From Agelaius tricolor (Eukaryota; Chordata; Aves; Passeriformes; Icteridae): a stretch of 64,000 nucleotides of DNA. Each line of letters starts with the position of its first letter. Position 1 is the stretch's first letter. This document shows positions 39,679 to 49,156 of this stretch, one piece after another. The stretch lies in contig JALJCS010000034.1 in assembly GCA_023055355.1 (NCBI GenBank), positions 1,130,001 to 1,194,000 of the forward strand, in the 5' to 3' direction. The notes under the pieces were generated by a model. The model was not told the origin of the DNA and made no database searches. It worked only from the letters and a program-made list of their open reading frames with translations. Both the position numbers and the translations under genes were made by a program.

Positions 39679-40317
39679 CAGCCCAGCTGGCCCTACCAAA
39701 TCTCTCTGTTGATACATGCAGTAAACAACAAAACCAAAATCCCAGGAATACCTATCAGAAGTCTAGGAAAGAAACCTCTTGAAATTAATCCTACCTCAAA
39801 TACAAACCAACCCGTCCAGAAAGTTAGCTTCACTCAAAAAACTATTTACACAGAGTTAATAAGACCAAGAAATAAAACAACACACCATATAACGAACCAC
39901 CAACGAATACAACAGTGAAGGAAAAAAAACCACTTTTTAAATTTTATTTTTTATTTTTTAAACTAACTTCTTTTATTAGCCAGAACAAAAGGTTTTGCCA
40001 GGACTGTAACATCTTCTCCTTCTTCTCCTTCTGAAATGTCCCTTCTCCCTCCCAAATTCCTTACAACTTCTGAGTTTCAATCCAAGCGGCGCTCTGCAAA
40101 ATTCGTGCACTTGTGAGTCCGATGCTCCTGTCAGATTCTCTGTCTCACTCCACATCTTCTTACACTTTCAGTCTGAACGCTGTCCTGCCCTGATGAGTTT
40201 GACAGAAGCATTGGCACATGTTAAGAGAGCATTTCCCTCCCTGCCTCCCTCCCTCCCTCCCCAGAGCTGGTTTCCTTAGCGCATTTCAATCGATCCCAGG
40301 CCGGAATGATGCGCGCT
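39679..40317 (-). repeat. 0.64-kb duplicated module, copy 1
   Basis: It runs from CAGCCCAGCTGGCCCTACC to CAATGATGCGCGCTC-like sequence and recurs in the same orientation at 48,512-49,156 with only small indels. On the minus strand it has an AATAAA (CTAATAAAAG near 39,975) after a 59-codon frame beginning at 40,155 (MWSETENLTGAS), rich in Arg. It may be the 3' end of a leftward transcript. The product is unknown. Confidence 0.85.
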
Positions 40318-40959
40318 CACCTCAAGGCTCACAGCAAGCACGCAGCAGCTCAGGCTGCCTTGGCTCCAGGGCTCCGTGCCTTGGATAGCTGAGAGAAAAC
40401 TTCCGATGAGCCTCTGTTCCAAGACATTGGAATGCAATTTCCCTGTGCATTTGGTGGCAGCTTTGGGTCCCTCTGGGGGACGGCACCCAGCGTGACCCCC
40501 GCCCCTCGCCCGCCCCCCACCTGCTCCTGCACCGCCGTGGGGCTCCCTCTCCTGGGCACCTTGGGGTGCCCCCAACGGCATCAGAGCCCCGAGTCTTCAC
40601 CCCGCCTTTCCCTGACCCCCAAAGAAGGCTCCGAACGAATCCGACTGCCCCGGACAGCAGCGCAGCGCTTCCCCCAAGCCCTTCCCACACGTGCATGGCC
40701 CCAGCAAGGGATTCTGCTGCAACAAGAAAGGGGGGGCAGCCCCCAGAAGGCTTGAGGTTCCTGCCCAGCCTCGCTGTCACGGGCCAGGGGCAGCGAGAGA
40801 GGGAGCGACACAGACGGCGGGGACGGCCCGGCACGGAGCGGGGGCCGCTCTCAGCGCGATGCCGGCAAAGCCGCAGCTCCGGCGCTGTCGGCCGCGCTGC
40901 TTGAGCGGCACGGGGGGATCCGCCGAGAGCCTCCGGCCCCGCGCGGGGACTCCCGCAAG

Positions 40960-41420
40960 GGCCCAGGGGCGCCGGGCTCCGGCCCTCGGGGCTTTATTCT
41001 CCGGCAGCCCGAGCCCCGCGGCTGCGGGGCAAAGAAGGAAAGGGGGCACGGGAAGAGAGGAGCGAGAGCAGGGCACGACAAAGGGCGGCGAGGGAGCTCG
41101 GGCTGTGCAGGAAAGCGGCACGGGAAGGGAAAGCCCGGGACGAGGGTACACGGAGGCTGGGCAGAGGAAGGAGACAGGGGGAACAGAAGGGAGTAGCGGG
41201 CTAGGGACAGGACAGGAAGGAGCCGGCTTTGCGGGGGGAGAGGGAATAGGGGAAAGGGAGCGAGAGAAGGCGAATACGGGGAGAAGGAAGGAGGGCTAGA
41301 GAGAGGGACAGGCGGGGAAGCCTCCCAGAGCCCCGGCTGCACCCCGAGCCCGGCCCGGCGCCTCGCCCTGCCCGGGATGCTGCGGCGCTCGGCGGAGCTC
41401 GGCTCGCTCCGGAGACGCTC
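40960..41420 (-). other. Two-exon transcription-unit-like module, copy C
   Basis: On the minus strand, GC-rich sequence with a decamer array is followed by a pyrimidine-rich tract of about 290 nt. The tract ends in CCTTCTTTGCCCCGCAG (41,032-41,048), then the same CCGCGGGGCTCGGG exon start and AATAAA at 40,993-40,998. The intron shares the CCTCTCTCTAGCCCTCC beginning with copy B. No strong donor is visible where copies A and B have one. Confidence 0.42.
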
Positions 41421-41480
41421 GGCTCCAGTCGGCTCTTGGCGCCTCAACTCGGCTCTTGGCGCCTGCATTCGCCTCTTCGG
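41380..41480 (-). repeat. Decaying 10-bp-periodic TCGG array
   Basis: Blocks such as CTCGGCTCCAG, TCGGCTCTTGG and CGCCTCAACTCGG keep a 10-bp spacing of TCGG or TCGC. It is related to the arrays at 21,471 and 58,380, and has two decamers fewer than its duplicate at 58 kb. Confidence 0.75.
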
Positions 41481-41643
41481 CCGAGCTCGCCTCGCTTCGG
41501 CCCAACTCCCAGCCGCTCTGCGCCTTCGGCGCGCCTCGGCTCCGCTCGCCTCGCCTCGGCTCCCCGACGGCGGGCGGGCAAGCGCCGCCGCCTCCCGTTC
41601 AGCTCGCCCGGCTCGGGGCTCTCCCGCTGCCGCGTCCCGCGGG

Positions 41644-41889
41644 CGGCCCGGCCACGGCGCGGACACGACCGGGAGCGCGGGCTCGGGCAGGAGCTCATTA
41701 GGCTGGGAGCGCACTGGCGCTAAGCAGCGCGCACGAGAGCAGCAGGCTCGCTTCGCCTGAGCTCGGCTCGCTTCGCTTCAGGCAGCCTCGGAAGCCTCGC
41801 CTCGGTTCGCTCGAGGCCGTCAGGGTCGGCCGCTCTCGCCTTGCTTCGGCCGAGCTCGTGCGATTCCCCCGAAGGCGGCGGCGTTCGGT
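41644..41889. promoter_or_regulatory. End of CpG island beside copy C
   Basis: CpG-dense sequence with repeated GCTCGGCTCGCTTCG-type words. It is not part of the 1.2-kb duplication and passes abruptly into AT-rich DNA at about 41,890. Confidence 0.5.
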
Positions 41890-42405
41890 TGTGGTTTTAG
41901 AAATATCCTCCTCTATCGATTGGATCTCTCTACAGTTAGATTTATATTTCTAGAATACTTCTATTAATCCAAAGAAAAACCCCATCTCTAACCAAATAAA
42001 TACAAGAAAACACCTTCTTTTAAACGGTATTGAAATATTTTTATACTTTGTATAGTTATACTCACATTTATATTTATCGTTTCTTTTGATGCAATCTATT
42101 AATAATTATCTATAATATCTATAAAATTCTAGACATGTATTTAAAGTATTATCTATATTATGTATCGTATCTACTGCTGCAACTGATTTTTTCTTCTAGT
42201 TTTAAACTTTATCTGTATGTACTTATGATATCTTTCTAGACTTAGATTTCTACCTTCATATTCTTTGTATTTATCATTTTTATCATCAAAACCCTGCCTA
42301 TTGACAAGTTAAAAAAACCGCTTTCTTTAACGATCTAAAAAATATTTTTATATTTATAATTTTCATATTTCTATTTATAATTTGCTCTCTAGTACGTGAT
42401 AACAT
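41890..42405 (+). repeat. AT-rich satellite-like block 2
   Basis: Two successive diverged units begin at 41,975 (AAAAACCCCATCTCTAACC) and 42,288 (AAAACCCTGCC), about 313 bp apart. Each is followed by CTTTCTTT(TAAAC) and AAATATTTTTATA. It is clearly similar to 53,155-53,620. Confidence 0.7.
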
Positions 42406-42407
42406 AC

Positions 42408-42505
42408 CTGCTCCTGCACCGCAGTGGGGCTCCCTCTCCTGGGCACCTCGGGGTGCCCCCAGTGGCATCAGAGCCCCGAGTCTTCACCCCCCCCTTTTCC
42501 TCTAG
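42408..42505 (+). repeat. Third, partial copy of the 1.2-kb block
   Basis: From CCTGCTCCTGCACCGCAGTG to GTCTTCACCCCC it matches 40,519-40,620 and 57,520-57,605. It is embedded in otherwise AT-rich sequence. Confidence 0.88.
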
Positions 42506-44408
42506 TTAGAAACTACACTGGAACTTTTTTCTGGAAACACAGACATGACCTAAATCCTCTCCCCATGTCCTAGACGGATAGATGTTCAGTTCTTAGTTGA
42601 CTGGGCAGCAGTTTCTTCAATAGAATGATAAACAATATGGAAACGTTTTAGCTACAAGCAAATAGGCAAATCGGAACAAGGTCCTGGTGGCCAGCCACTG
42701 CAGTTCTTTTGAAGCAATTTTTTAAACAATCAAATACTGATACCACAAAAAATAAAGCAAAAAGCTGACTACTGGCTAAGAAAGAAGGAAAAATTAACTT
42801 TTGACGACAACAAGAACATTCCAAGGACACAGGCTTTTTTCCAATCTCAGACCTTATTACTACTACCTCTCTTGGGAATTCTCATCGTGGATCCCAAAAG
42901 GAATAAATCCCTCAGCGTGTCCTAAAGCACCAAGGAGCTACCTACAAGTGAAGGTGGCTACTTTCAGTGCAGACACAGCTGATGACACAGCAGTAGCACA
43001 GTTCTGTGCTGCACAGGGATAATACTGTCTCCTCTTCTCCAGCAGCTGACTCTCTCCTGCCATGGCTTCTGTAAATGCATCAGAGCACGACCTTAAACAC
43101 AAACAGGCAAGAAAACACCATCAGAAGTCTTTCATTAAGCAGTACAAGAAGGGTTCCAAGCAGAGACCAACAGAATTTCAAGGAAGCAGTATGCAATTAA
43201 ACCCCCTCAGATTTGTTCAAGTAGCCGGCAAAATGGAACCATTCAGAAATGACAAAGAAAACCCCCCCAAGTATTTATACAGGAGTCCTTAATGTCAGAA
43301 AGGGGATGACAGGTTATGTTCAGATAAGATGAATGTTTATTTGGATCTATAAATAAACTTCTCTCGTGGTCCTTTGCCAAAAAATAGAACCTACAAGTGA
43401 ACACCTACACCTGCCTCAAGAGACCTAACGAGCCCCTGGCAGCCACCGGCATCAAAGCGCAGTGGATGTTTCTAATCCAGGCTAAGGAGAACAATATCAC
43501 CTTTTGTTCTCTCCAGTTTGTTTCCTCTGCAGTCCTAGTTGCTCCTTATGATTTTTACAGTCTCTGTATCTTCTCGGGCAGCGCTGAGTCTGACGACCGG
43601 GATACGAGAGTCCTTCCCTGCCCTACGGAGAGAACCAGGAAAAAAAGTTAAAAAAAGAACAGGGCAGTTTGAAGTTAATACTTCCGACGAGAAGCAGCAC
43701 CCGACAAACAGAGCAACGGTGAACAAAGCGTGACACCTCCCTGGGGACAGAAGACTGACAAACTCTCCGGGATTTACAATTCCAGTAACCAAGCCCTTCA
43801 GCACAGCAGCCAAGTGTCCCATTAGGTGGTGCTGCACCAAGGAATGATCCCAGAGGTTCCAAAGAGTGAAATGCACGTTATTGTCCAAAGACGTAAAATC
43901 TTGCAAAATAACAAAACTACAATAGATCTAAACTACATGGCAAGAGTACAAGTGTTAGCTTGAGGAGCTGGAACCATCCAGGTGAGCAACTGCTAACCGG
44001 ATCCTCAACAGACTTTGAGGAACCCTTCAGGATACAGAAGGGTTTTCCCCAGAAATTGCACAGGCCGAGTTTTGATAGAAGTGCACTTGCCAGATGCTCA
44101 GAAACGTCACCCATCCTCCTCCGGGTGTCCTGAGAGAGCTGCGAATGGCTCTCACGTGGTTTGAGCTGGTTCTGTAAGGGCTCAGGGTGAATTTCACCAG
44201 ATGCAACCAAACTGGGCAACACCCAGTGGGACAGAAGGAACCCAAAGCTTGTTTTACCCAAAGCTTGGGTAAGCAGAGCTCCAGCAAATACTGAGGAAAC
44301 GATCAGAACAGGGTAACAAATAATAAACATACCTTTTTTTTTTTTAACTTGCCTTTTTTTTTTTTTTTCAGATGAGCAAAACAATTAAGGAGAAGGTGAA
44401 AACCTCAC
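42506..44408. other. No recognisable gene
   Basis: I searched this stretch on the minus strand for the next GARNL3 exons (the core Rap-GAP catalytic segment) and found none. Short open frames on both strands have no recognisable domain. Confidence 0.5.
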
Positions 44409-44484
44409 CATGACTGAACATTTCATCACCTGTAAGCTGACCATCCTTAACATAGAGGAATCCAAATTTAAAATTCACCGATCC
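44409..44484 (-). CDS. GARNL3: GARNL3-like exon 4 of the fragment
   Basis: Acceptor TTATTTTCCAG and donor CATG/GTGAGG flank 76 nt. It reads GSVNFKFGFLYVKDG, then QLTGDEMFSH. Family members have DDEMFSN, so some positions have drifted. The next exon of the family was not found. Confidence 0.82.
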
Positions 44485-44840
44485 CTGGAAAATAAAACCA
44501 AATGTTATTTGGTGAACAGTCAAACAGAAGACATAAAAATTTGTTTCCTCTAATCTTTGCCTACATCCTACACATTAGAACATACATTTTATACCATCTC
44601 CTACTACACAATAATTTACCTTTAAACTTTGATAGTATAGCATAAAATCATTAACTTAGATGGGTGATCAATTATTATTAAGTTGGTGCTTCATTTATTT
44701 TTGCTGTCAGGTTCAAAAAAACATGACTTCTTTTTACTGTAACGAGCAATTGATTTAGAAGTCATCAAAAGCCCATCAAAATACAAAGCCGTATTCACCG
44801 GACGGGTCTGTGAGCAAGAAGTAGTCAGGCTTGTACTCAC

Positions 44841-44867
44841 CTCTTGCCCTTCAAGAACCAATAAATC
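44841..44867 (-). CDS. GARNL3: GARNL3-like 27-nt micro-exon
   Basis: Acceptor TTTGTTGACAG and donor AAGAG/GTGAGT bound exactly nine codons, DLLVLEGQE, in the phase that joins the flanking exons. The exact match of size, phase and sequence to the family is strong support. Confidence 0.82.
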
Positions 44868-45122
44868 CTGTCAACAAAAACAGCATCTTTAGCCCCCTCC
44901 TATTAAAGATTCTACAAGGATGATGGTTTTATCGGTGTTTAGAAGTTTGGATTTGAAATGGCAAGATCAATGGATAAAGAGACAGTTTAAGTAGTATTAG
45001 ATTCTTATTCTTATTCTTATTAGCTACTGGAAGAAACAAACCAGTAGGATCTATACTTAATTACTTCTATTTCCAGGAAATCATAAAGAAAAAGAACCAA
45101 ACCAAAAAAAGTCACTTCCTAC

Positions 45123-45186
45123 CTTTTGTATCTCAGGATGAAAAATGTCTCTTGGGCTCTTCTCCAGTTTCTCCAGACTCCTGGCA
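45123..45186 (-). CDS. GARNL3: GARNL3-like exon 2 of the fragment
   Basis: Acceptor TTGCATTTCAG and donor AAAAG/GTAGGA bound 64 nt. The first base completes a Ser codon with the previous exon, then ARSLEKLEKSPRDIFHPEIQK. Confidence 0.82.
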
Positions 45187-45805
45187 CTGAAATGCAAATG
45201 AACGAGTGCTTTATAGGAGGGCAAGTGCACATTCCAACCCCGAAGCACCAACCGATGGCAGTTACAGCGCTTACAAAATGAATCCTTCCCAGAGCCTCTG
45301 GGAAATGGAACGGTTTGTGCAACTGCCATTTCTTCCCCAAAATACTAACTCCCAACACTTCCTAAACTGAGTTTGCATTTTAAAAACAGAAATTAGGGAG
45401 ACTCAGGGTGGAGATCAGGTTGAAATTGATTTCCTTCTAAAGCACAGGGCTCTGTTCCATCACCCTTCACTTTGGCTCCACACGGAATCACGGGGAGCAT
45501 TTTAGGAGGGCTCAAGAACCAATTCTATTTCTCTCTTTTTCTAGTTCTCTCTCTTCCTAAATAATTCAAGGCAAGTCAAATGAAAAAGGACAAGTTCAGC
45601 AGCAAATTCACACTTTTTCCCTTTGTCTGCTCAAGAACAGGCTTTAAAACCACTTCTTGCTGCCTTCAACGGTTAAGACTTGCAAAATCATTTTTACATG
45701 TGTGATAGGTTTATCATAAAAACCACAGAACGCAAGCTCTGAATTACAGGAAAAGGTACACAGGCAAATATCTCAGCTGATGGTGGCTTATTTCTAAACA
45801 CAGAC

Positions 45806-45870
45806 CTTAACGGAGATTGCACGGAGAATGTTTCAGTGGGACTCGAAGGGAAAAATATTTTCTGAGTACC
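45806..45870 (-). CDS. GARNL3: GARNL3-like exon 1 of the fragment, diverged
   Basis: Acceptor TTCTTGTTTACAG and donor TTAAG/GTCTGT bound 65 nt, reading GTQKIFFPSSPTETFSV then QSPL. The human segment begins GTQKICLPYSP. About half the later residues differ, which suggests relaxed constraint. The donor is weaker than the others. Confidence 0.7.
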
Positions 45871-46149
45871 CTGTAAACAAGAAAAGCTAGGATATATTAC
45901 AGGACATACCCACGTGTTCTGCATATTCAAATAGGATTATCAATAAAAACATTTAAGAAGGAAGAAAACCAAGGTAATTTTACTCAGCTATATTTACTGC
46001 CGATTTAGAGGGAAAAAAAAAAAAAAAAAAAAAAGTGAACCAGAAACGCCTACAGTAGAACTTTAAACCAATTGCTTGGATAAAAGCAGCTCATGGAACA
46101 TGAAGTAGAAAAAAAGCGAAACCAGTATCAGACCTGCCTATTTTCTTAC

Positions 46150-46266
46150 CATTGCACAAGAAAATCCGACAAGCGGTAGAAAGTCACTGCCTAAAACCGA
46201 TCCTAGGATGTAACCGAGAACAATTGAGGCATTTGCTAATCTAAACGGAAACCTTTTCCGGACCCT
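46150..46266 (-). other. Candidate 5' exon upstream of the GARNL3-like exons
   Basis: A near-ideal donor, GCAATG/GTAAGA, ends a minus-strand stretch that begins inside or beside the CpG island at 46.3 kb. The frame is open for about 42 codons after an upstream TGA, and its only ATG is the last codon before the donor. That ATG is in phase with the next GARNL3-like exon. It could be a replacement first exon; it is not recognisable as part of GARNL3. Confidence 0.3.
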
Positions 46267-46379
46267 AGTGTCAAATCACACGTTTTGTCTCTCAGCAGCT
46301 CGAGGCTGGAGAGCATTTCCCCTGGGGTCGGGAGGGCAGGGGCACAAGGGGCTGAGTTTGCCGATCGCACCTGTGCCAT

Positions 46380-47180
46380 CAGAAGGATCCTGCCCGGCGC
46401 TCCTTGCGCTCGCCATTCTCCGGGCCATCGCTGTGTTTTACTGCTCAGCGATGCCGCTCCATCCGTTTGCATGGAAGGAAGAGCCACGAGCACTGAGGCA
46501 CTCAGCAGCCGTGTCATGCCAGCGATGTCGAGCGCTCTCTGCTCGCAAGGCTGAGCCCGCCGCGGAGCCGCCTCCGCAGCCGCTCGTCCGCCCCCGCCCG
46601 CAGCAGCGGCAGCGGCCCGAGGGAGACGGCTGCAGCTCGGCGGCTCCCGCGCCTCCGCCAGCCCGAGGGCAGCCGCCGCACAGTGACCGCGGCAGCGCCC
46701 GGCGCCGCTCGCTCGGGGCGGCTCCTGCAGCTCCCGGCCCGCGGCAGCAAAGCACCGCCCGGCGCTCCGCCATCGGCGGGCGGCAGCGCGCCCCGCCCGA
46801 GCTGAGCCCCCGCCACCGGGACCGCTGAGCGAGGCCGAGGCACCGGGCGGACGCCCCTTCCGCGCCGCTCGGCTCCGTGCGGGCGGCCGGACGGAGGCTT
46901 CGCCCCTCCAGCGTCGCTGCCGCGGCTCCGTCCCGCGCGGGACAGGCGCCGGGAGCTCCCCGCGCCCAGCCCGCTCCCCCGGCGCGCGGCCGCCTCGGGC
47001 CGCCAGCCACTCCTACGGCGCGTCGGCCGTTGCGTCAGACGCCGCGCTTTACGGCCGCAGGGCCTGCCGGGAGTTGGAGTCTCGGACTGACAGCCACCGC
47101 TCCGTTCTCCGCCACCGGGAGCTGCGCTCCCGCCAGGGGATCAAACGGCTCCTTCGCTCCTGGGCGCGGAAGCACCTTAG
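46380..47180. promoter_or_regulatory. CpG island
   Basis: About 800 bp of CpG-dense DNA between the GARNL3-like fragment (leftward) and the pyrimidine tract (rightward). It could be a bidirectional promoter. Reading frames in it are GC-driven. Confidence 0.65.
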
Positions 47181-47205
47181 GCAGCACCGCCCCTCCCGAA
47201 TGTCC

Positions 47206-48130
47206 TTTCTTTTCCACTCCAACTCTTTTTTCTTTTTTTCACTCTGTTTTTCACCCCCTTTTCCACTTTCCCTCTTTCTTTTTCACTCTCACCCTTTTCC
47301 TTTTTCATTTTTTTCTTCCTTTCTCTTCCTCCTTTTTTTTTTCTTCCTTTCCTGTTTCCTTTTCTTTCTTTCGCTCTTTCTTTCTGTCTTTCTCTATTTC
47401 TTTCTTTCTCTCGCTCTCTTCCTGTCTCTCTCTTTCTTTCTTTCTGTCTGTCTTTCTCTATTTCTTTCTCTCTCTTTCTTTCTTTCTCTCTGTCTCTCTT
47501 TCTTTCTCTCTATCTCTCTCTGTCTCTCTCTCTGTCTCTCTCTCTGTCTCTCTCTCTGTCTCTCTCTCTGTCTCTCTTTCCGTCTGTCTCTCTTTCTTTC
47601 ACTCTCTTTCTTTCTGTCTCTCTTTCTTTCTTTCTCTCTGTCTCTCTTTCTTTCTCTCTTTCTTTCTCTCTGTCTCTCTCTCTCTGTCTCTCTTTCTTTC
47701 TCTCTGTCTCTGTCTCTCTTTCTGTCTCTGTCTCTCTTTCTTTCTCTCTTCCTTTCTTTCTCTCTGTCTCCCTTTCTTTCTTTCTTTCTCTCTCTCTCTT
47801 CCTTTCTTTCTCTCTGTCTCTCTTTCTGTCTCTCTCTCTGTCTCCCTTTCTTTCTCTCTCTCTCTTTCTTTCTCTCTGTCTCTCTTTCTGTCTCTCTCTC
47901 TGTCTCCCTTTCTTTCTCTCTCTCTCTTTCTTTCTTTCTCTCTGTCTCTCTTTCTGTCTCTCTCTCTGTCTCCCTTTCTTTCTCTCTCTCTTTCTTTCTT
48001 TCTCTCTGTCTCTCTCTCTGTCTCCCTTTCTTTCTCTCTCTCTCTTTCTTTCTTTCTCTCTGTCTCTCTTTCTGTCTCTCTCTCTGTCTCTCTTTCTTTC
48101 TTTCTTTCTTTCTTTCTCTCTTTCTTTCCC
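47206..48130 (+). repeat. Pyrimidine microsatellite/minisatellite
   Basis: About 0.9 kb of nearly pure C and T made of TTTCTTTC, TCTCTCTG and TCTCCCTTTC words, with longer higher-order repeats towards its end. The long Ser/Leu/Phe frames are repeat artefacts. It ends in an acceptor-like sequence, TTCTGGCTTTAG (AG at 48,165-48,166). Confidence 0.95.
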
Positions 48131-48343
48131 TGTATTTCTACTCTGGGATTTCCATTCTGGCTTTAGGATAAAAAAGCAGCAGTCGAAACGTTCAGGCTAC
48201 CGGGGAGTGCAAAAAACCCCAAAACGGTAATGATTTTAGGAAAACTATTTCCTCCATGGGAGCCTGAAATTTTCTACAGCTGCAGGTGACATAGAGCTTT
48301 TATTTCTTCTTTTAGATAGTTTATACTTAATACTCTATTTATA

Positions 48344-48457
48344 CAGCGCCCCCTGCCGTCTTCATGGGCGCACTGCGGGCACAGCGCGCCCTGCCGTCTG
48401 CATGGGCGAACTGCAGGCACAGCGCCCCCTGCCGTCTGCATGGGCGAACTGCAGGCA
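48344..48457 (-). promoter_or_regulatory. Three 38-bp repeats with CTCF-core-like sites
   Basis: CAGCGCCCCCTGCCGTC starts at 48,344, 48,382 (GCGC variant) and 48,420, each followed by TGGGCG.ACTGC.GGCA. On the minus strand GGCAGGGGGCGC fits the 3' ten positions of the CTCF consensus; the 5' part fits less well. A fourth, degenerate start is at 48,456. Confidence 0.6.
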
Positions 48458-48470
48458 GAGTGCCGCCGAA

Positions 48471-48478
48471 TGACGTCA
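48471..48478. promoter_or_regulatory. Palindromic CRE (CREB/ATF site)
   Basis: TGACGTCA, the full palindromic cAMP response element, lies directly after the 38-bp repeats and 40 bp before duplicated module copy 2. Confidence 0.55.
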
Positions 48479-48511
48479 ACTCGTCGACACGGCGCCCCGC
48501 CCCGGCCACGC

Positions 48512-49156
48512 CAGCCCAGCTGGCCCTACCAAATCTCTGTTGATACACACAGTAAACAAAACCAAAATCCCAGGAATACCTATCAGAAGTCTAGGAAAGA
48601 AACCTCTTGAAATTTATCCTACCTCAAATACAAACCAACCCGTCCAGAAAGTTAGCTTCACTCAAAAAAACTATTTACACAGAGGTAATAAGACCAAGAA
48701 ATAAAACAACACACCATATAACGAACCACCAACGAATACAACAGCGAAGGAAAAAAAAAACCCACGTTTTTTTCTTTTTTTTTATTTCAACTAGCTTCCT
48801 TTATTAGCTAGAACCAAAGATTTTGCCAGGGCTGTAAAAAAAACCAACAACTTCTTTTTCTTCTTCTCCTTCTGAAATGTCCCTTCTCCTTCCCAAACTC
48901 CTTACAACTTCTGCGTTTGAATCCAAGCCAAAAGCAAAATTCGTGCACTTGTGAGTCCGGTGCTCCTGTCAGATTCTCTGTCTCACTCCACATCTTCTTA
49001 CACTTTCAGTCTGAACGCTGTCCTGCCCTGATGAGTTTGACAGAAGCATTGGCACATGTTAAGAGAGCATTTCCCTCCCTGCCTCCCTCCCTCCCTCCCC
49101 AGAGCTGGTTTCCTTAGCGCATTTCAATCGATCCCAAGCCCGCAATGATGCGCGCT
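48512..49156 (-). repeat. 0.64-kb duplicated module, copy 2
   Basis: Duplicate of 39,679-40,317 in the same orientation. The small minus-strand frame begins at 48,993 and stays open (61 codons). Relative to copy 1 it has lost three bases in the middle (in frame) and differs at its end. The minus-strand polyadenylation-like CTAATAAAGG lies near 48,805. Confidence 0.87.

Larger units (their letters stand above)
40441..41643 (-). repeat. 1.2-kb duplicated block, copy 1
   Basis: It runs from CCCTGTGCATTTGGTGGCAG to CCGCTGCCGCGTCCCGC and recurs in the same orientation at 57,442-58,657 with very few substitutions. The largest differences are in the decamer array (20 bp shorter here) and a GCGG insertion. 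It contains module copy C. A piece of its first part also occurs at 42,408-42,505. Confidence 0.93.
44409..45870 (-). pseudogene. GARNL3: Partial GARNL3-like Rap/Ran-GAP gene fragment, 4 exons
   Basis: GARNL3 is a GTPase-activating Rap/Ran-GAP domain-like protein with a C-terminal citron-homology region. Four minus-strand exons with splice sites and matching phases (45,806-45,870; 45,123-45,186; 44,841-44,867; 44,409-44,484) encode the stretch just before and into the Rap-GAP domain: GTQKIFFP, SLEKLEKSPRDIFHPEIQK, DLLVLEGQE and GSVNFKFGFLYVKDGQ. Human GARNL3 has FHPEIQK, DLLVLEEQE and NFKFGV in the same order, as I recall it. Exons before and after are absent within the several kilobases searched. 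The first exon is much more diverged than the others. No stop occurs in these exons, but without the catalytic part they cannot form a working GAP. Other Rap-GAP family members are possible but fit less well. Confidence 0.8.

Noticed and set aside
40322..40834. 170-codon minus-strand frame also open in the 57-kb duplicate
   Set aside because: The two blocks are almost identical through recent duplication, so shared openness is not evidence of selection. The composition is GC-driven.
38440..42405. CRISPR-like or phage-like repeat array
   Set aside because: The repeats are diverged, AT-rich and not spaced by unique spacers, and the window is vertebrate DNA with spliceosomal introns and CR1 elements.
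47074..48171. Open frames of 365 and 429 codons rich in Ser, Leu and Phe
   Set aside because: They run through the C/T microsatellite. Long openness follows from the repeat words and from the lack of A and G, not from coding selection.
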